A stretch of DNA of 64,000 nt, from NCBI GenBank assembly GCA_021234155.1, contig JAJEKV010000030.1, positions 12,770,718-12,834,717 of the forward strand, written 5' to 3'. The first letter of the stretch is position 1, and every line of letters starts with the position of its first letter. This document shows, in pieces, positions 22,191 through 33,979 of the stretch. The notes beneath the pieces are model-generated. The model was not told where the DNA came from and did not search any database. It saw nothing but the letters and a program-made list of their open reading frames with translations. The position numbers and the translations under genes were made by a program. Source of the stretch: Isoetes taiwanensis (taxonomy: Eukaryota; Streptophyta; Lycopodiopsida; Isoetales; Isoetaceae).

Positions 22191-23620
22191 AGGATAAAGA
22201 AGATAAATCAGTAAGCAAGCTACCCAAGCAGGTAGCCAAGCTAATAAAGGAGTTCCATGACTTGTTCCCCGATGAAATCAAGGAGCTTCCGCCATATAGA
22301 GGAGTGGAGTGCGAAATTGCACTCGAACCAGGCATCAAACCCACAAGTAAGGCACCACATAGAATGACGGCCCATGAACTATCAGAATTGAAGAAGCAAT
22401 TGCAAGAGTTATTAGACCTAGGGTTCATAAGGCCTAGTGTCTCTCCGTTCGGAGCCCCCATCTTATTCGTCAGAAGAAGGACGGAAGCTTGAGAATGTGT
22501 ATTGACTACCGTCAATTAAACAAACACACCATCAAGAACAAGTATGCCTTACCCAGAGCGGATGATCTGATGGATCAGCTACAAGGTGCCAGAGTCTTCT
22601 CCAAAATAGACTTAAGGTCTGGATATCATCAAATCAGAATCAAGGAGGAAGATATCCACAAAACGGCGTTCCGAACAAGATATGGCCACTATGAATTCAC
22701 AGTGATGCCATTTGGCCTATCTAATGCCCCAACAACGTTCATGAGACTCATGAACGATATCTTTACGGGAATTCCTTGACACATTTGTTATCGTGTTCTT
22801 CGATGACATTTTGGTGTATAGCAAGTCCCTAGAGGAGCATATTCAGCATTTGAGAAGGGTACTTGAGAAGCTGAGAAGATATCAGCTTTATGCGAAGTTG
22901 TCGAAATGTCACTTCGCCACCGAAAGAGTGGAATACTTGGGGCATATTATATCAGCAGACGGCATCTCCACAGATCCTGCAAAGATCCAAGCAGTGATTG
23001 AATGGCCAGCACCAAAGAACATACACGAGGTGAGAAGCTTTTTGGGCTTAGCAGGATATTATAGAAAGTTTGTCAAGAACTTTGCTAAGATAGCAGCACC
23101 TTTGAGGGACCTCACCAAGGCAGAAAAGATAAAAGACTGGGTGGCACATTGGCAAAAGAAGGCTCAAGCAGGATTTGAGAAGTTGAAGGAAGCCTTAACA
23201 ACCGCCCCCGTCTTAACATTGCCTGATCCAGAGAAGGACAAGCTAGTTGCAATTGATGCTAGCAAGATTGCGACGGGAGCAGTCTTAATGCAAGAAGAAA
23301 GAGTCGTAGCATACGATTCACGGAAGATGAACGACGCAGAGACTCGTTACCTGACACATGATCAGGAGCTATTGGCAGTGGTAAGAGCTTTGAAGATCTG
23401 GAGACACTATCTATTGGGAAGGAAGTTCCAATTAGATACTGATCATCAGAGTCTACAATACATCTTCACGCAACCATTATTGAATTTAAGGCAAAGAAGA
23501 TGGATGGAGTTCCTGGAAGAGTACGACTTCAACATCGTGTACAAGCCAGGGAAACTCAATGTGGTTGCAGATGCTCTCTCGAGACATCCCCTAACAACAA
23601 GAGTGCATTGCAATGCCATA
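22191..23620 (+). pseudogene. Element B reverse transcriptase and RNase H
   Basis: RT blocks are clear: [80 protein letters not shown] and the catalytic FFDDILVYS at about 22797. RNase H follows ([48 protein letters not shown]). Frameshifts near 22485 and 22779 split it into three frames, so this copy is not autonomous. It copies element RNA into DNA in cytoplasmic particles. Confidence 0.9.
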
Positions 23621-24965
23621 TCAACACTCACCAGTGAGTTTGGCAAGAAAATAGAAGAAACGTTGCCAACGGACAAGGACTTTCAGGAAGTATGGGCAAG
23701 CCTTTCTAAAGAGGCCAGAACGGACAAAGAGAGAGAAACCTTCAAACATTTTAAGAAGGAGGGAAATCTCTTGTACTATAAAAATAAGTTGTGCGTCCCT
23801 GAATCATCTGGAGTCAGAAGGTTGATCCTCCATGACACCCACAACAGCCCAATAGCCGGCCATGCAGGTTTTACGAAAACCTACTTCAAAATAAGAAGTA
23901 GTTACTATTGGCCAGGCATGAAGAAGCAGATAGCAAGATATATACGCGAGTGTCAGCTATGCCAGCAGACCAAAGCAGAGCAACTACGAATTCAAGGGGC
24001 ATTAGAGCCATTGCCAGTACCAAACTCCAAGTGGGAGATAATCAGCATGGACTTCATTACAGGGCTCCCTAGAACCATAAGGGGCAAAGACACCTTAATG
24101 GTAGTAGTCGACAAATTGTCGAAAATGGCATGCCTTGCAGGAGCACGACACGGCTTTAGACACGACTGTGTTATTTACAAAGGAGATTTTTAGACTCCAT
24201 GGGATGCCAAGAGAAATAATCTCTGATAGGGATTCGAAGTTCATGAGTGCATTTTGGCAGGATCTCTTCAGCACCATCGGAACGAAATTATCAATGAGCT
24301 CGGCTTATCACCCTCAGACAGATGGGCAGACGGAGCGCACCAATCGGATACTTGAAGATATGCTGCGGAATTATGTCTGGAACAAGCAATCAAAGTGGGA
24401 TGACTTCATCTACTTGGTTGAGTTTGCATACAATAGCACCAAGCAAGAGTCATCCCAAATGTCGTCGTTTATGATCAACTACGGCTATCAGCTTGACACC
24501 AGACACTTGGCACAACCCTGTGTCCAAGGTTCCCAGCAGATGTTAGCCGAGATGCAACAATTGGTTGAGGAGGTGCGAGGATACCTCTTAGCAGCAAGAA
24601 GCCGGCAAAAGAGCATAGCTGATCGGCACCGAACAGTAAGGGAGTTCAAAGTAGGGGACAATGTTTGGCTGAAGATAAAAGTCAAACAAGCAAAGCTCCG
24701 CATCGGCAATTGCAAGAAGCTTGCTCCAAGGTGGGCTGGTCCATTCAAAAATGTCAAAAGAGTGGGCAACCAAGCCTACAAATTAGACTTACCAGCACAC
24801 CTGAAGATCCATAGAGTCTTTCACGTACCGAGTTTACTGGAATTAACGGACGATCAGCTTGAGATTGTTCCTGAGGTTCTTCTCGACCAATCCTATAAGA
24901 AGACGAGAAGATCTCAATTTCTCCAGTACCTTGTGAAATGGACGCACTTACCAGTGGAGGAAGCT
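23621..24965 (+). pseudogene. Element B integrase with truncated chromodomain
   Basis: Zinc-binding HHCC ([22 protein letters not shown]), then the core with the catalytic residues in [22 protein letters not shown] and HPQTDGQTERTNR, a one-frame shift near 24150, the GPF module (RWAGPFKNVKRVGNQAYKL) and the start of a chromodomain (FLQYLVKWTHLPVEEA). The frame is cut at 24966 by the inverted LTR of element C. Chromodomains of this class bind methylated H3 tails and steer integration to heterochromatin. This gives the chromovirus assignment. Confidence 0.9.
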
Positions 24966-25937
24966 TGTGACGGCCCCAGCTCCTATACGATGCCCCGATC
25001 GTATACAAACTGGAGATCATCCCTCAAACCAGCATCTGCTCGCTGACATGAGGCCGTCCACCTAACATCGGGCTCTTGTTGGTGGCCAAGAACCCGACGG
25101 GGAAGAATGGACGTGTCATTCATCCCGTCTCCCTCGGGATCGATCTAGCTGCGGAAGCGTAAACACACATGAGCACATGACATCAATCAACAATAACATA
25201 CCCACCTCGAAGGGTGGTCCACCATATCACAGTAGCTGCAACAACACATCAGTACATCAACATAGCATGGAGAAATCCTACCCAGGCTCAGACTCTTGGG
25301 GAAAGACTGACGGCTTGGGTCTCCTGGATAATGCTGCGCATGTAATTCATGGCAAATGGATTTGGCTGGCATAGAAACGTGGTCGTTGGGTAGTCCACTC
25401 CATCCGCCCCTCCTGTGCATACTTTGCAGATAGGCTGAAAAGTATTGGAGCCTAACCGTAGCCTGCCGGGTTCATAGCCAAAGGGGCTACTACTGGGTTG
25501 CACCTCCCCAGCTCCCGATGAGGCAGGAGGAGATCACTCTCCTCCAGAAGGTTCATGCCAATCACAGGCGAGCTAGAGAGCCACCGTCAGATAATGACTT
25601 GAAACCCTAGAAGATGACGATCACCCAAGAGGTGTCGAGCCCATACCCTGCCCTCACGCAGTGCCAGGGTATTAGGCCTAGCCCACAATGTTCCCCTACC
25701 GCCGCCACGCACCGCAGGGATCAATCAGAATCGACAAGCCCTTCCTTGTCACCGGTCTAGCTCCGGGCTACCCCACCAAAGGGGTTTTATGCATAGGCCG
25801 CATTAATTGGGAATTAATGGGCTAACTATGATCATACAACTACTTGGGCTCTGGGTCTCTACCCCCCTTCCCAATACACAAGAGTGGCGCATAGAATGTC
25901 AAAACATCATCAACAGAACTGAACATAACAGAATACA
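24966..25937 (-). repeat. Element C LTR (relative of B, inverted), left part
   Basis: Starts TGTGACGGCCCCAGCTCC, the reverse complement of the end of the B LTR, and follows it closely to GAATACA. It then breaks where element D was inserted. The remaining LTR is at 38667-39248. No clear TSD for C is visible: its left side cuts the B chromodomain and its right side is rearranged. Confidence 0.85.
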
Positions 25938-26531
25938 TGTTTGGGGTCTGGGTTCGGGAACTCCTGGAAGACAGCCCTCTGTGAGGACCCGTGGATCTAA
26001 CAGGAGAGTCCGGGAGACTATGTCACGCGGGATTTGCAAGAAGAGAAGAAGAAGAAGAAAACAGAACAAATGAGAGGAAAATGATAAGCTTCTTTGATAT
26101 CAATGATGAACATACATGAGCTCTCGCAATAGAGAGAAAAAACTGAAAGGAGACAAGACTCAAAACTCATCTAAAAACTCATGTGCTAGCTCTACTCATA
26201 TATATAGTACAATGGCCTTTGGCCCAATATAGACACTCGATCGATTCCTGCGGGCCGACTCTCGGAAGGAGGCCTGATTTGCAGGAATGTTGGCGGTGCC
26301 TCTTGAAGTGCCTAGAATCACGCTGACGCCGACGCGGGCGGTGACGAGCAGCCGTCACTTGTCCGAAGCGGGCGCCTCTTGTTGACGGGACGCAGTTTTG
26401 ATCCGCGTGGTCTCATTGCTTGGTCTTCTCTGAGCCTTTGATGGCTGACCCGGGCTGGGGAGGATCCTTGAGCTTGACCTCGGTCTGTCAGATGCATGAA
26501 TAGTCCTGCACTCAGAGGCATGTAACTAACA
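25938..26531 (-). repeat. Element D, 3' LTR (left side)
   Basis: TGTTTGGGGTCTGGG to TAACA. The first 300 bp match the other LTR almost base for base; the last 300 bp differ by many small changes. It is followed by CTCCCCCACCAAAC, the reverse of a purine tract. Confidence 0.9.
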
Positions 26532-26589
26532 CTCCCCCACCAAACGACACACTCGAGTGAAGAAAAGGAGGAAGTGTTTCGAGGGCGGA

Positions 26590-29488
26590 AGCCATCTGCT
26601 CGAAAGTGATCCTCACGGAGTGAGGACGGGCACCATTATGGTAATCAAGCTAATGAGATCCCGACGACGGTTTGAAGAGCGGGAGGAGTGTTTTGGCCAA
26701 GGGCGTGATCTGCATCAATAAGAAAGCGAGAGCGCACCATGTCTTTCAAGGGCAAAGATGGGCGCCTCAAGAAATGTACCGACATTCCATGAGGAGACAG
26801 TCTCCGAGGCCAAAGGCACCGATTAACCGGCATTCGGATTGCAAAGTGAAAAATGGGACGCCGATTTAAGGAGCTTAGCAAAATGCATTTGAGAGCAGCA
26901 CAAAACCCGCTTGAAGATGGATCAAGGATCGTGAGGTGGTGGCATTCTCGCAAGAAGGTGTCAAGACCATGGAGCGCATCCGCCGGCCGCTGCCAACCAC
27001 GCCATTAGCAATGTAGATCCAATTCGTGGTGGTATCCAGAGTGGCACTTTCTTCCCAATGTGAGCGGGCGAACAAAACGTGGATCCCAACGGAGATCCGT
27101 CGAGATCTGAGGTGGAGTCCATCCCGCATGACCATCCATGACCTTGGTCCAAAAAGGGAGGCGCCAATCGAAGTCAGAACCCGGGCGTGGGAGGTACGCC
27201 CAGGGAAGCATAGGGAGAAGGAACCATGCCCGTGGGTTGGGTTGAGCGTCTCCCTGAATTGATCGACAAGATCCGGATCAAGAGCTTGACACCAACGATC
27301 CCAAAGAGAAGCAGAGAGTTGAGAGTTGACAGAGGGCTATCCCATCCCGTGGGGACCGCCTTGCTATCCAACGAGCTCAGAATTGATTGTATCCGCGAGG
27401 TGTCTTTGCATATAAATTTGTGCATAGGGAAGATCCCCTGATGTCCTAGATACTCCCTTATTCGTTGCGGCGCCGGCTTGCCGAGAGATAAATGATTGGC
27501 AAGCTCGTGCATGTACTCCCGATGAAGAGTTTGGGTCCGGAAAGCAGATCCGCAAGATATGGATTGTTATCCCCGGCACCCATTGCATGGTGGGGTCACC
27601 CCGAAAAGAGTCGGGCGTGGCCCATTTCAAGTGTTCCCCGTATCACCCCAGATAGAAATCATGAAATATGTAAGCCATAGGTGAACAACTCAAAGTGATA
27701 AAGTCCGGATCGGGCACGCTGTATGAGATCAAAGACCACAAGGGCACAAAGACAACCCTTTGTCTTCAATGGAGAGTTTCGCCAAACCAAGAAAATCTGC
27801 AGACCGCCAGGGGAATATCCACAGTCCATCGGCCGCATGCCACTGGGAAAGGAAGAGGTGGCGGCGAGCAACCACATAATCGTGATAGCGGTGAAGGAAC
27901 GGGAAGTCAAAAGGCATTCGTTAAGAATGGCGGTATGGCCGCCAAGTTTTGCTTGAGCCTCATCGCCAGATCAATAGCTTGCCGTAGCTGTTGTTCAAGA
28001 TCACGATCCGGGTTGTCCCGCTCTAGCAAAGAAGGCGCGGATCGGGTCACGGACCCGCTTCGGAGAAGTGTTGACCGGGAGGAGGATTTCCTGAGTATTG
28101 AGACGGGCACGGCAATCTCGGCCATCCAAGATCTTCTCGCTTCTTGCACTGTAAGCCGATCTTGAAGAGAGGTGAGCCGAGAGGTCTGGTAGAAAGCCGA
28201 GCCGCCAAGGAGGCAACTTGAGCGCCCCGCTCGTAAGGTTTTGAACTTGAGTGCTGAAATTTTCACAAAGTTCGAGTACAAGGCGTTGAGCTTAGCAATA
28301 TCTCAAGGCCCTTGGTACTCGTGAGAGCTGCTTTGGACTTGTTGTGCTCCAATAAATTCTGAATTTCTGATTGAGCCGAGCCTGTTGATCCGCAAGTTGG
28401 CTGACTTGATCTTGTGCACTTTTGAGATCCGTATGAGCCCTGTAAGAGAGCTTCGCAGGCTTGTCTTGAAGTTTGGCCTCCAAAGTTGCAACTTGGGCAA
28501 GTGGCGCTTTGAAGGTCCTGATGGACCGCATCGAGGCCTCTAGTGCCCGCTGAACCCCGGCCATAAGAGCTTTTGGGATTCTTGTAACTTGAGAGCAGCA
28601 GCTTGAGCATCCTGCTGATACTGATACAACAACTGACGAGGGTGTTGTGGTGGTGGAGCCGGCTGTTGCCTGGTTTGTGATGTTTGGGAAAGATGGTGTG
28701 AACCGGATGGTGTAATGAGGAGGAGACAAAGGACATGGGTGTGCGGACTTTGGACATGACCAGGGAAGAAGGGCGGAAGTGCCAGCTTTGGTTAGTCATT
28801 GGAAGGAGCTACCGAAAGTGGAATTTTGAGAATTTTGTGGTGTGGGAGGGAAGTAATGACGGATGAGGGCTTGAAAGTGGCCTCCCATAGAAACTTCAGA
28901 AATGGAAGTGGCACCCCGAAGGCGGTCCATTTCTTGGAGAAGACGATAGAACATCATTTGGGGCCAATCTATGTGGTGGTTGGAGTGTGTAGCAGTGATG
29001 ACCAGGTTATAGAAAGGTTTATTGATATGGGTGTTCTTGATGTAATACCAAGGAACTTGCGCCACGTAAATTTAACAAAGGTTTCGTGGAGGCTTGTCGA
29101 TATTGGTCGACGATGGACATTGGCATGATAAGGAGGTGCACCAAACTCTCGCGGACATCGAGATCCCGTATGGCGCATCATGATAAACAAGGTGTGCAAG
29201 GGAATATGAAATACCTCAGAAATCAAATGTTGAGTCAGCCGAAATGGTGGTGCCATCGACCACGCTGGTGTAGCCTTGGCGTCTGTTAACGATATTGGCG
29301 ATGAACCGCTTCACCTGGTCGATTTGAGCCGGAAGTTCCATTTGAGAGAATTCAGAAGCTTGTGTCGTTCAGCGACATCTTTAGTTGGGCCAACAAGGGC
29401 TTCACGGAAAGTGGGCGTCAAGAAGGATACAGATGCAAAAAGAGCCGGATCCTTGGGAGCAGTAGCTTGAAGTGTAGAAAATCTTGGG
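26590..29488 (-). pseudogene. Extra 3' ORF of element D, unknown protein (env position), decayed
   Basis: Downstream of integrase on the same strand, a degenerate coding stretch of several hundred codons begins MAAPRFSTLQATAPKD at 29488. Joined over stops it shows FREALVGPTKDVAERH, FVKFTWRKFLGITSRTP, then a Pro/Gln-rich and coiled-coil-like part (AQVATLEAKLQDK, SAQDQVSQLADQQARL), then LEQQLRQAIDLAMRLKQN. Athila-type elements carry an envelope-like ORF at this place, but I see no clear signal peptide or membrane segment and recognise no family. It may be a captured or element-specific gene. Confidence 0.5.
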
Positions 29489-29998
29489 GCAGCCATGGTA
29501 ACGATTTGCGTAAACGAAGAGTGATTCAAAGGCGGAGGACTAAAGTCGAAAGCACGGAGGACAAAGGCTAGAAGAACTAAAAAGGTTTTTTTAGGGCGCA
29601 TAACCGAGGCTTAAGAGGTATGAAGAGGGCTTAAACCGAGCCCGTTGATGGTGCCAGGTGTCAAAAGATGCCAAGAAGTGTATTGAGAGGCAAAAATTTG
29701 GCTAAGTCCCAAAAACGTAAGGGAGAAGCAATGAACGGTGAGGATGAGATGTGAAAGAAGGATCGGATGTGACAGGTGGGCAAAGGACACACATTAATGT
29801 TTGACGGGCGTGAAAAGAAGAAATTGCATTCAATGCTGGCAACTCGAAGTGGGATATCATTAAAAGGAATGTGTCAGAAGGTACCATGGCTAGATATGCG
29901 CGGGAGAAAAGATTCTCATTTTAGAAACAAATTTTGCATTGCAAACACGCTGGCGATTTGTGTGATTGGTCCACGCCGACAAGGAGTTCCTCGATTGG

Positions 29999-30007
29999 CT
30001 ATATAAG
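29999..30007 (+). promoter_or_regulatory. Putative TATA box for the antisense ORF of element D
   Basis: CTATATAAG lies 35 bp before the ATG at 30034 on the strand opposite to D's genes. Confidence 0.4.
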
Positions 30008-30033
30008 ACGAACGGAGTAACGGAAGGCATCCG

Positions 30034-30300
30034 ATGGGCGCCAAGATGGCTGCCGCTAGTTTGAACGAGGACCGCACTATGCCCACGAACTGTCAGGAAT
30101 GGATTACCTGCAAGATGAATTGTCTGAACCTCTGGCGCTGCCACAACCGTGGCATTCGAATGGACGGTTGGTGTGCCGGGATGGCTGAACATCCCGACCC
30201 GAAGACCAACGGGATGGAGGTGGTTCTGCACCTTCGCTGGGATCCTGAGCAGAACCTCTACCATCTCCTCCGCATCACCTCTGCTCCGAACCCGGAGTAG
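30034..30300 (+). CDS. Antisense ORF in element D, Cys-rich 88-residue protein, unknown
   Basis: An ATG ORF on the plus strand, opposite to D's gag-pol, preceded by a TATA box and GC-richer than its surroundings. It contains NCQEWITCKMNCLNLWRCHN and GWCAG, a Cys/Trp-rich cluster that could bind metal. Several Tat-branch elements are known to carry an antisense ORF between integrase and the 3' LTR, and the position fits. The product is not recognised; it may be a chance ORF. Confidence 0.4.
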   Translation: MGAKMAAASLNEDRTMPTNCQEWITCKMNCLNLWRCHNRGIRMDGWCAGMAEHPDPKTNGMEVVLHLRWDPEQNLYHLLRITSAPNPE

Positions 30301-30446
30301 AGGGTTTTTCCTCTTAGGACTTAGTAGATAGGGCTCGAGTCCGTTTTTTTGTATATAGGGTGCCCATATGAAATATTTGGGCTGCGCCCACATTTTGTAA
30401 AAAAATCTCCACTATAATATAATATGCCGCCTTTCTAGTCACTTTC

Positions 30447-32091
30447 TGTGACGTTCCAGGGGAATATACGCTATGCATACGTATATTCCTGGACCCGTCA
30501 CTATACAAGTCTATCTTCATAGCCTTGTATACCATAGATTGTGGCACTAGGGGGCGTGACTAAGTTATTCATATAACTTAGCCAACCTTAGGTTAAGACC
30601 ATTTTCCACGTGGCCTTAACCTATTGGGCACCCGCCACACGAGACTCACCCGATTGGTGCCACGTGGCATCTTAGGTGGACCTAACTTATATAGGCTGGA
30701 ACCCTAACCCTAGACCTCTTTCCAGCCCTAGCACCCAGAGACTCATCTACTGCTCAAAACCCCGCCAACATCGCTTTGCCGCGGGCATAGTCTGGTGCAG
30801 CAGCCCCCGCAGGGTAGACTCGTTCTTGGAGCAAGAGCAGCATCACGTGAGTCGAAGACCATGGAGGCACACGGATCTGGAGGGAGAGCATCAGGAGCAG
30901 GTATGTAGGGTAGTAGTTGTGATAGCTCATTTGGAATTAGCATTCCAGATGTGCTAGTATCTTGTATCTAGAGTAGAGCCATCCTAGAACCCGTATTCAA
31001 CATCTTGAACCCTAATCAATGAACCCTAACCATTAGTTAGATTGTATGATTAGGTTAAGATGTTCTTCTTATGATCATTCTTAGGATACGATGATTATGT
31101 GATGTTGGTTGATCATGTTTGCTCCTCTTGTATTGGGAAGGGGGGTAGAGACCTAGGGCCATATGTAGTATGCTCCTAGAGTAGATCCCTTAGTTCCTAT
31201 TAGATGCGGCCTGTGCATAGGAGCCCACCAGGCTATCGAGGCTATCTTTGTGACTCAGCACCACATAACGGGCTAGAGGGAATGTGGAGGGAGGATCCCC
31301 GAAAGTGGGGGGCGAGAGGGGGATCCCATAGTGGGCTAGGCTTATGGTCGGTCACTTCGTGTGGGCCGAGCATGGGTCCGACACCTCCTGGGGCAATGGT
31401 GCCGCCCTGCCTCTCGAGAGCTGCAAGTGTCGGCTTGGCTCTCGTTTTGGGGGGTTAAGTCGGGTACGAATCGTGTGTCGCCACGATTCTCTAGCCGCCC
31501 ACGGAACCTCTAGACCCTGGGGAGGGGAGATGCAACCCTTCCTGCCTCATCGGACCAGGGAGATGCAACCTGGAGTAGTCCCGATGGGTGATGCCATGGG
31601 ATTGCGTATCCGGAAGGCTAGAGTCATGCCAGAGCCTGATTTAGCCCATCTGCAAAGTATGCACAGGAGGGGCGGATGGAGTGGTCAACCCTAGCCATTG
31701 TCTTATGCCAGCCCTCGCCATTGTTATGACTCGGTCTGCTCTATCTTGAGACCTATCCAGTCAGTCTACCTCCTTATGAGTCGGAGCCATGGGTAGGAGC
31801 TCTCATGTTTTATGGTTTATGATTATCTTCTTTGCTCATATGGATATGTGATGGACTACCCTTCGAGGTAGTATGTTGTATTGTTATTGCTAGTTCTGAC
31901 GTTGTTTATGCTTCCGCTGTGATAGGAGCCCATAGGGGAAGGGCGCGCAAGACACCTTCGTGTCCCCTTTCCGCACTACGGGAGTTCCATAGTGCGGGAT
32001 AGACGGAGGGCCTGTGCGGTTGTTGAGCCGGACGGGGGATTTCTTGCCGAGTGTACGGCCGGGTGCCGTATGTTTAGCAGGGAGCGTCACA
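30447..32091 (+). mobile_element. Element E: solo LTR inserted in D's integrase gene
   Basis: TGTGACGTTCCAGG to GGAGCGTCACA, 1645 bp, with perfect TSD CTTTC (30442-30446 and 32092-32096) and no internal region, so it is a solo LTR left by LTR-LTR recombination. It is related to the B LTR in parts (GGGGGGTAGAGACCTA, CAGGAGGGGCGGATGGAGTG) but more diverged. CCGCACTA and TAGTGCGG form a perfect 8-bp stem near its 3' end (31972-31998). Confidence 0.93.
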
Positions 32092-33300
32092 CTTTCTGTG
32101 GTGTTTGCTTCTTGAACTGTATCTGTTTGTTGATGTTCGCTTTCTGTGTGATGAAATGTTTTGAGACGAAAACCATTAACCAATGTAGGTAATGGAGTGC
32201 CATCTAACTCTGCCAGTTGGAAAACGCTTGGTCTAACCACTTGAACAATTTGATAAGGGCCAAGCCAACGAAACTTGAGTTTACCCGAAAAATTTTTGTA
32301 CCTGGAATCATAAAGAAGAACCAAATCGCCTTCTTTAAATGTTTTTGTCTTCAGACGTTTGTCATGTAAAGATTTTTGCAACTGTTGTCCATGAAGAACA
32401 CGAATATAAGCATCCCTTCAAAGTTCATCCAACTGTTCTAATTGATAGACCCTTTCTTTGAGTGCAGCAGGTGGATTATGAGCAGTAGCCAGTTGAAAAC
32501 GGAGTGTTGGAAGGATGTATTCAAACGGCATGAGAGCTTCCTGACCATAAACCAATTTAAAAGGAGTGTGACCGGTAGCAATCTTGAAACAAGTATTGTA
32601 GGCCCAAAGAACGAGAGGGAAGTTTTGTCTCCGCCAAATGCAATGCGGGAAGCGCCACAAATTTTCTTGAGAATGGTGACCGAGTTTTGTTGGTGCTTTC
32701 TGCCAAACCATTACCTTGAGGATAGTAAGGTGTGCTCTTGTGATGATGTATCAGGAGATAATCCGTCAGCTCCTTGATAGTATGGTTGATGAAATGGACA
32801 CCACGGTCACTGACCAGCTCCGTGGGGCAGCCGAATCGCGTGATAATTTGTTGATAGAGGACCCTAGCTGTGCTTGCCGCAGTGTTGTGCGGAAGTGCAC
32901 AAGCTTCCGCCCATTTGGTAAGCGAGTCGGTGAGAACCGAGAATGTAACAGACGCAGGTGTGTGCAAGTAGAGGAGGATCTATAGGTCCCACAAAGTCCA
33001 TTCCCCATTTGCTGAGCGAAGTGGCGTGGCGACCGGCGTCAAGGGGAAGCGTCCGGCGGGCGTGGGGGCGTCCCCCCACCGGGCAAGCATCACACGCGGC
33101 GGGCGGCGTGAGCATCTTTGAAGAGCGTGGGCCAATAATACCCGGCTAGAAGGATTTTTGCGCGTCGTGGTGTCACCATGAAAATGACCACCACCTAGCC
33201 CTTGATGAGCTTCTCGAACAATATCTGGAACTTCATGAGGTAGAACATAGCGTCGAAGGATGGTGTCCTTACCCTTTTTGTAGAGATGTCCTGCAACCAT
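32092..33300 (-). pseudogene. Element D integrase
   Basis: The minus strand shows the zinc-binding region (VREAHQGLGGGHFHGD, then ACDAC), the core ([38 protein letters not shown]) and the C-terminal module (GDLVLLYDSRYKNF, FRWLGPYQIVQV). Several frames are used, so it is broken. The last codons continue across solo LTR E: without E the frame reads TESD and stops at TAG 30435-30437. Confidence 0.85.
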
Positions 33301-33487
33301 GGTGTAGTCACGGACCTCTCCTGAGAAATTGATGGCGACGGGATTGTCGCTTGGCAGGAGAGAGCGTCTCGTCTTCGGGTGGAAGAGCACCGTGAGGAGG
33401 TAACGCTGAAAATCATGGAACCAATGTGGTGTTGCCGTTACTAAAAAGAGCCGAGCATCGGGAAAGGCACGAGACTCGGTTGAGGGA

Positions 33488-33953
33488 TCATCCGCGGTGG
33501 ATGCGTGAAAGATAATCCGGGACGACATGAGATTTGCCGGCCTTATGAACGATTTCAAAAGGAGCAAATTCTTGGAGAAGAAGGACCCAACGAGCAATGC
33601 GGCCCGTGGGCGTGGACTTGTTGATCAAATAGAGGAGTGCTTGGTGGTCCACAAAGAACTTGATTTGATCTGCCCAAAAGGTAATGACGGAAGCGTTGGA
33701 CTGAGAAAATGAGACCCAAAGCTTCACGCCCGCGGCGAGAATAGTTGCGCCAGCAGTAATTGAGTTTTCTACCGGCGTAGCGAAGTTGGTTTGTCGCATG
33801 CGCATCATATTCTTGAGAAAGAACAGCTCCAATAGCAAATGCCGAGACATCTACATGAGCGTGAAAGGGCTTGTCCCATTGAGGAGGAACAAGAACCGGT
33901 GCCTCGTAAAGCAAAAGCTTCAGTGTTGAAAGCAACATCCGCCGGGAATTCAA
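33488..33953 (-). pseudogene. Element D RNase H
   Basis: APVLVPPQWDKPFHAHVDVS, FFVDHQALLYLINKSTPTGR and GKSHVVPDYLSRI on the minus strand over two frames, the standard RNase H order between RT and integrase. Confidence 0.83.
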
Positions 33954-33979
33954 GCCCGTGTGGATTCGTCACCGTGAGT

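Noticed and set aside
27026-28165. Plus-strand ORFs in element D's 3' region
   Set aside because: The minus-strand reading has the better coding character and continues over a longer stretch; the plus ORFs look like shadows.
30034-30440. Endogenous pararetrovirus fragment, because of the TATA box, short ORF and poly(A)-like tail
   Set aside because: No movement, coat or RT motifs of that family; the segment lies within element D's LTRs and fits an antisense ORF.
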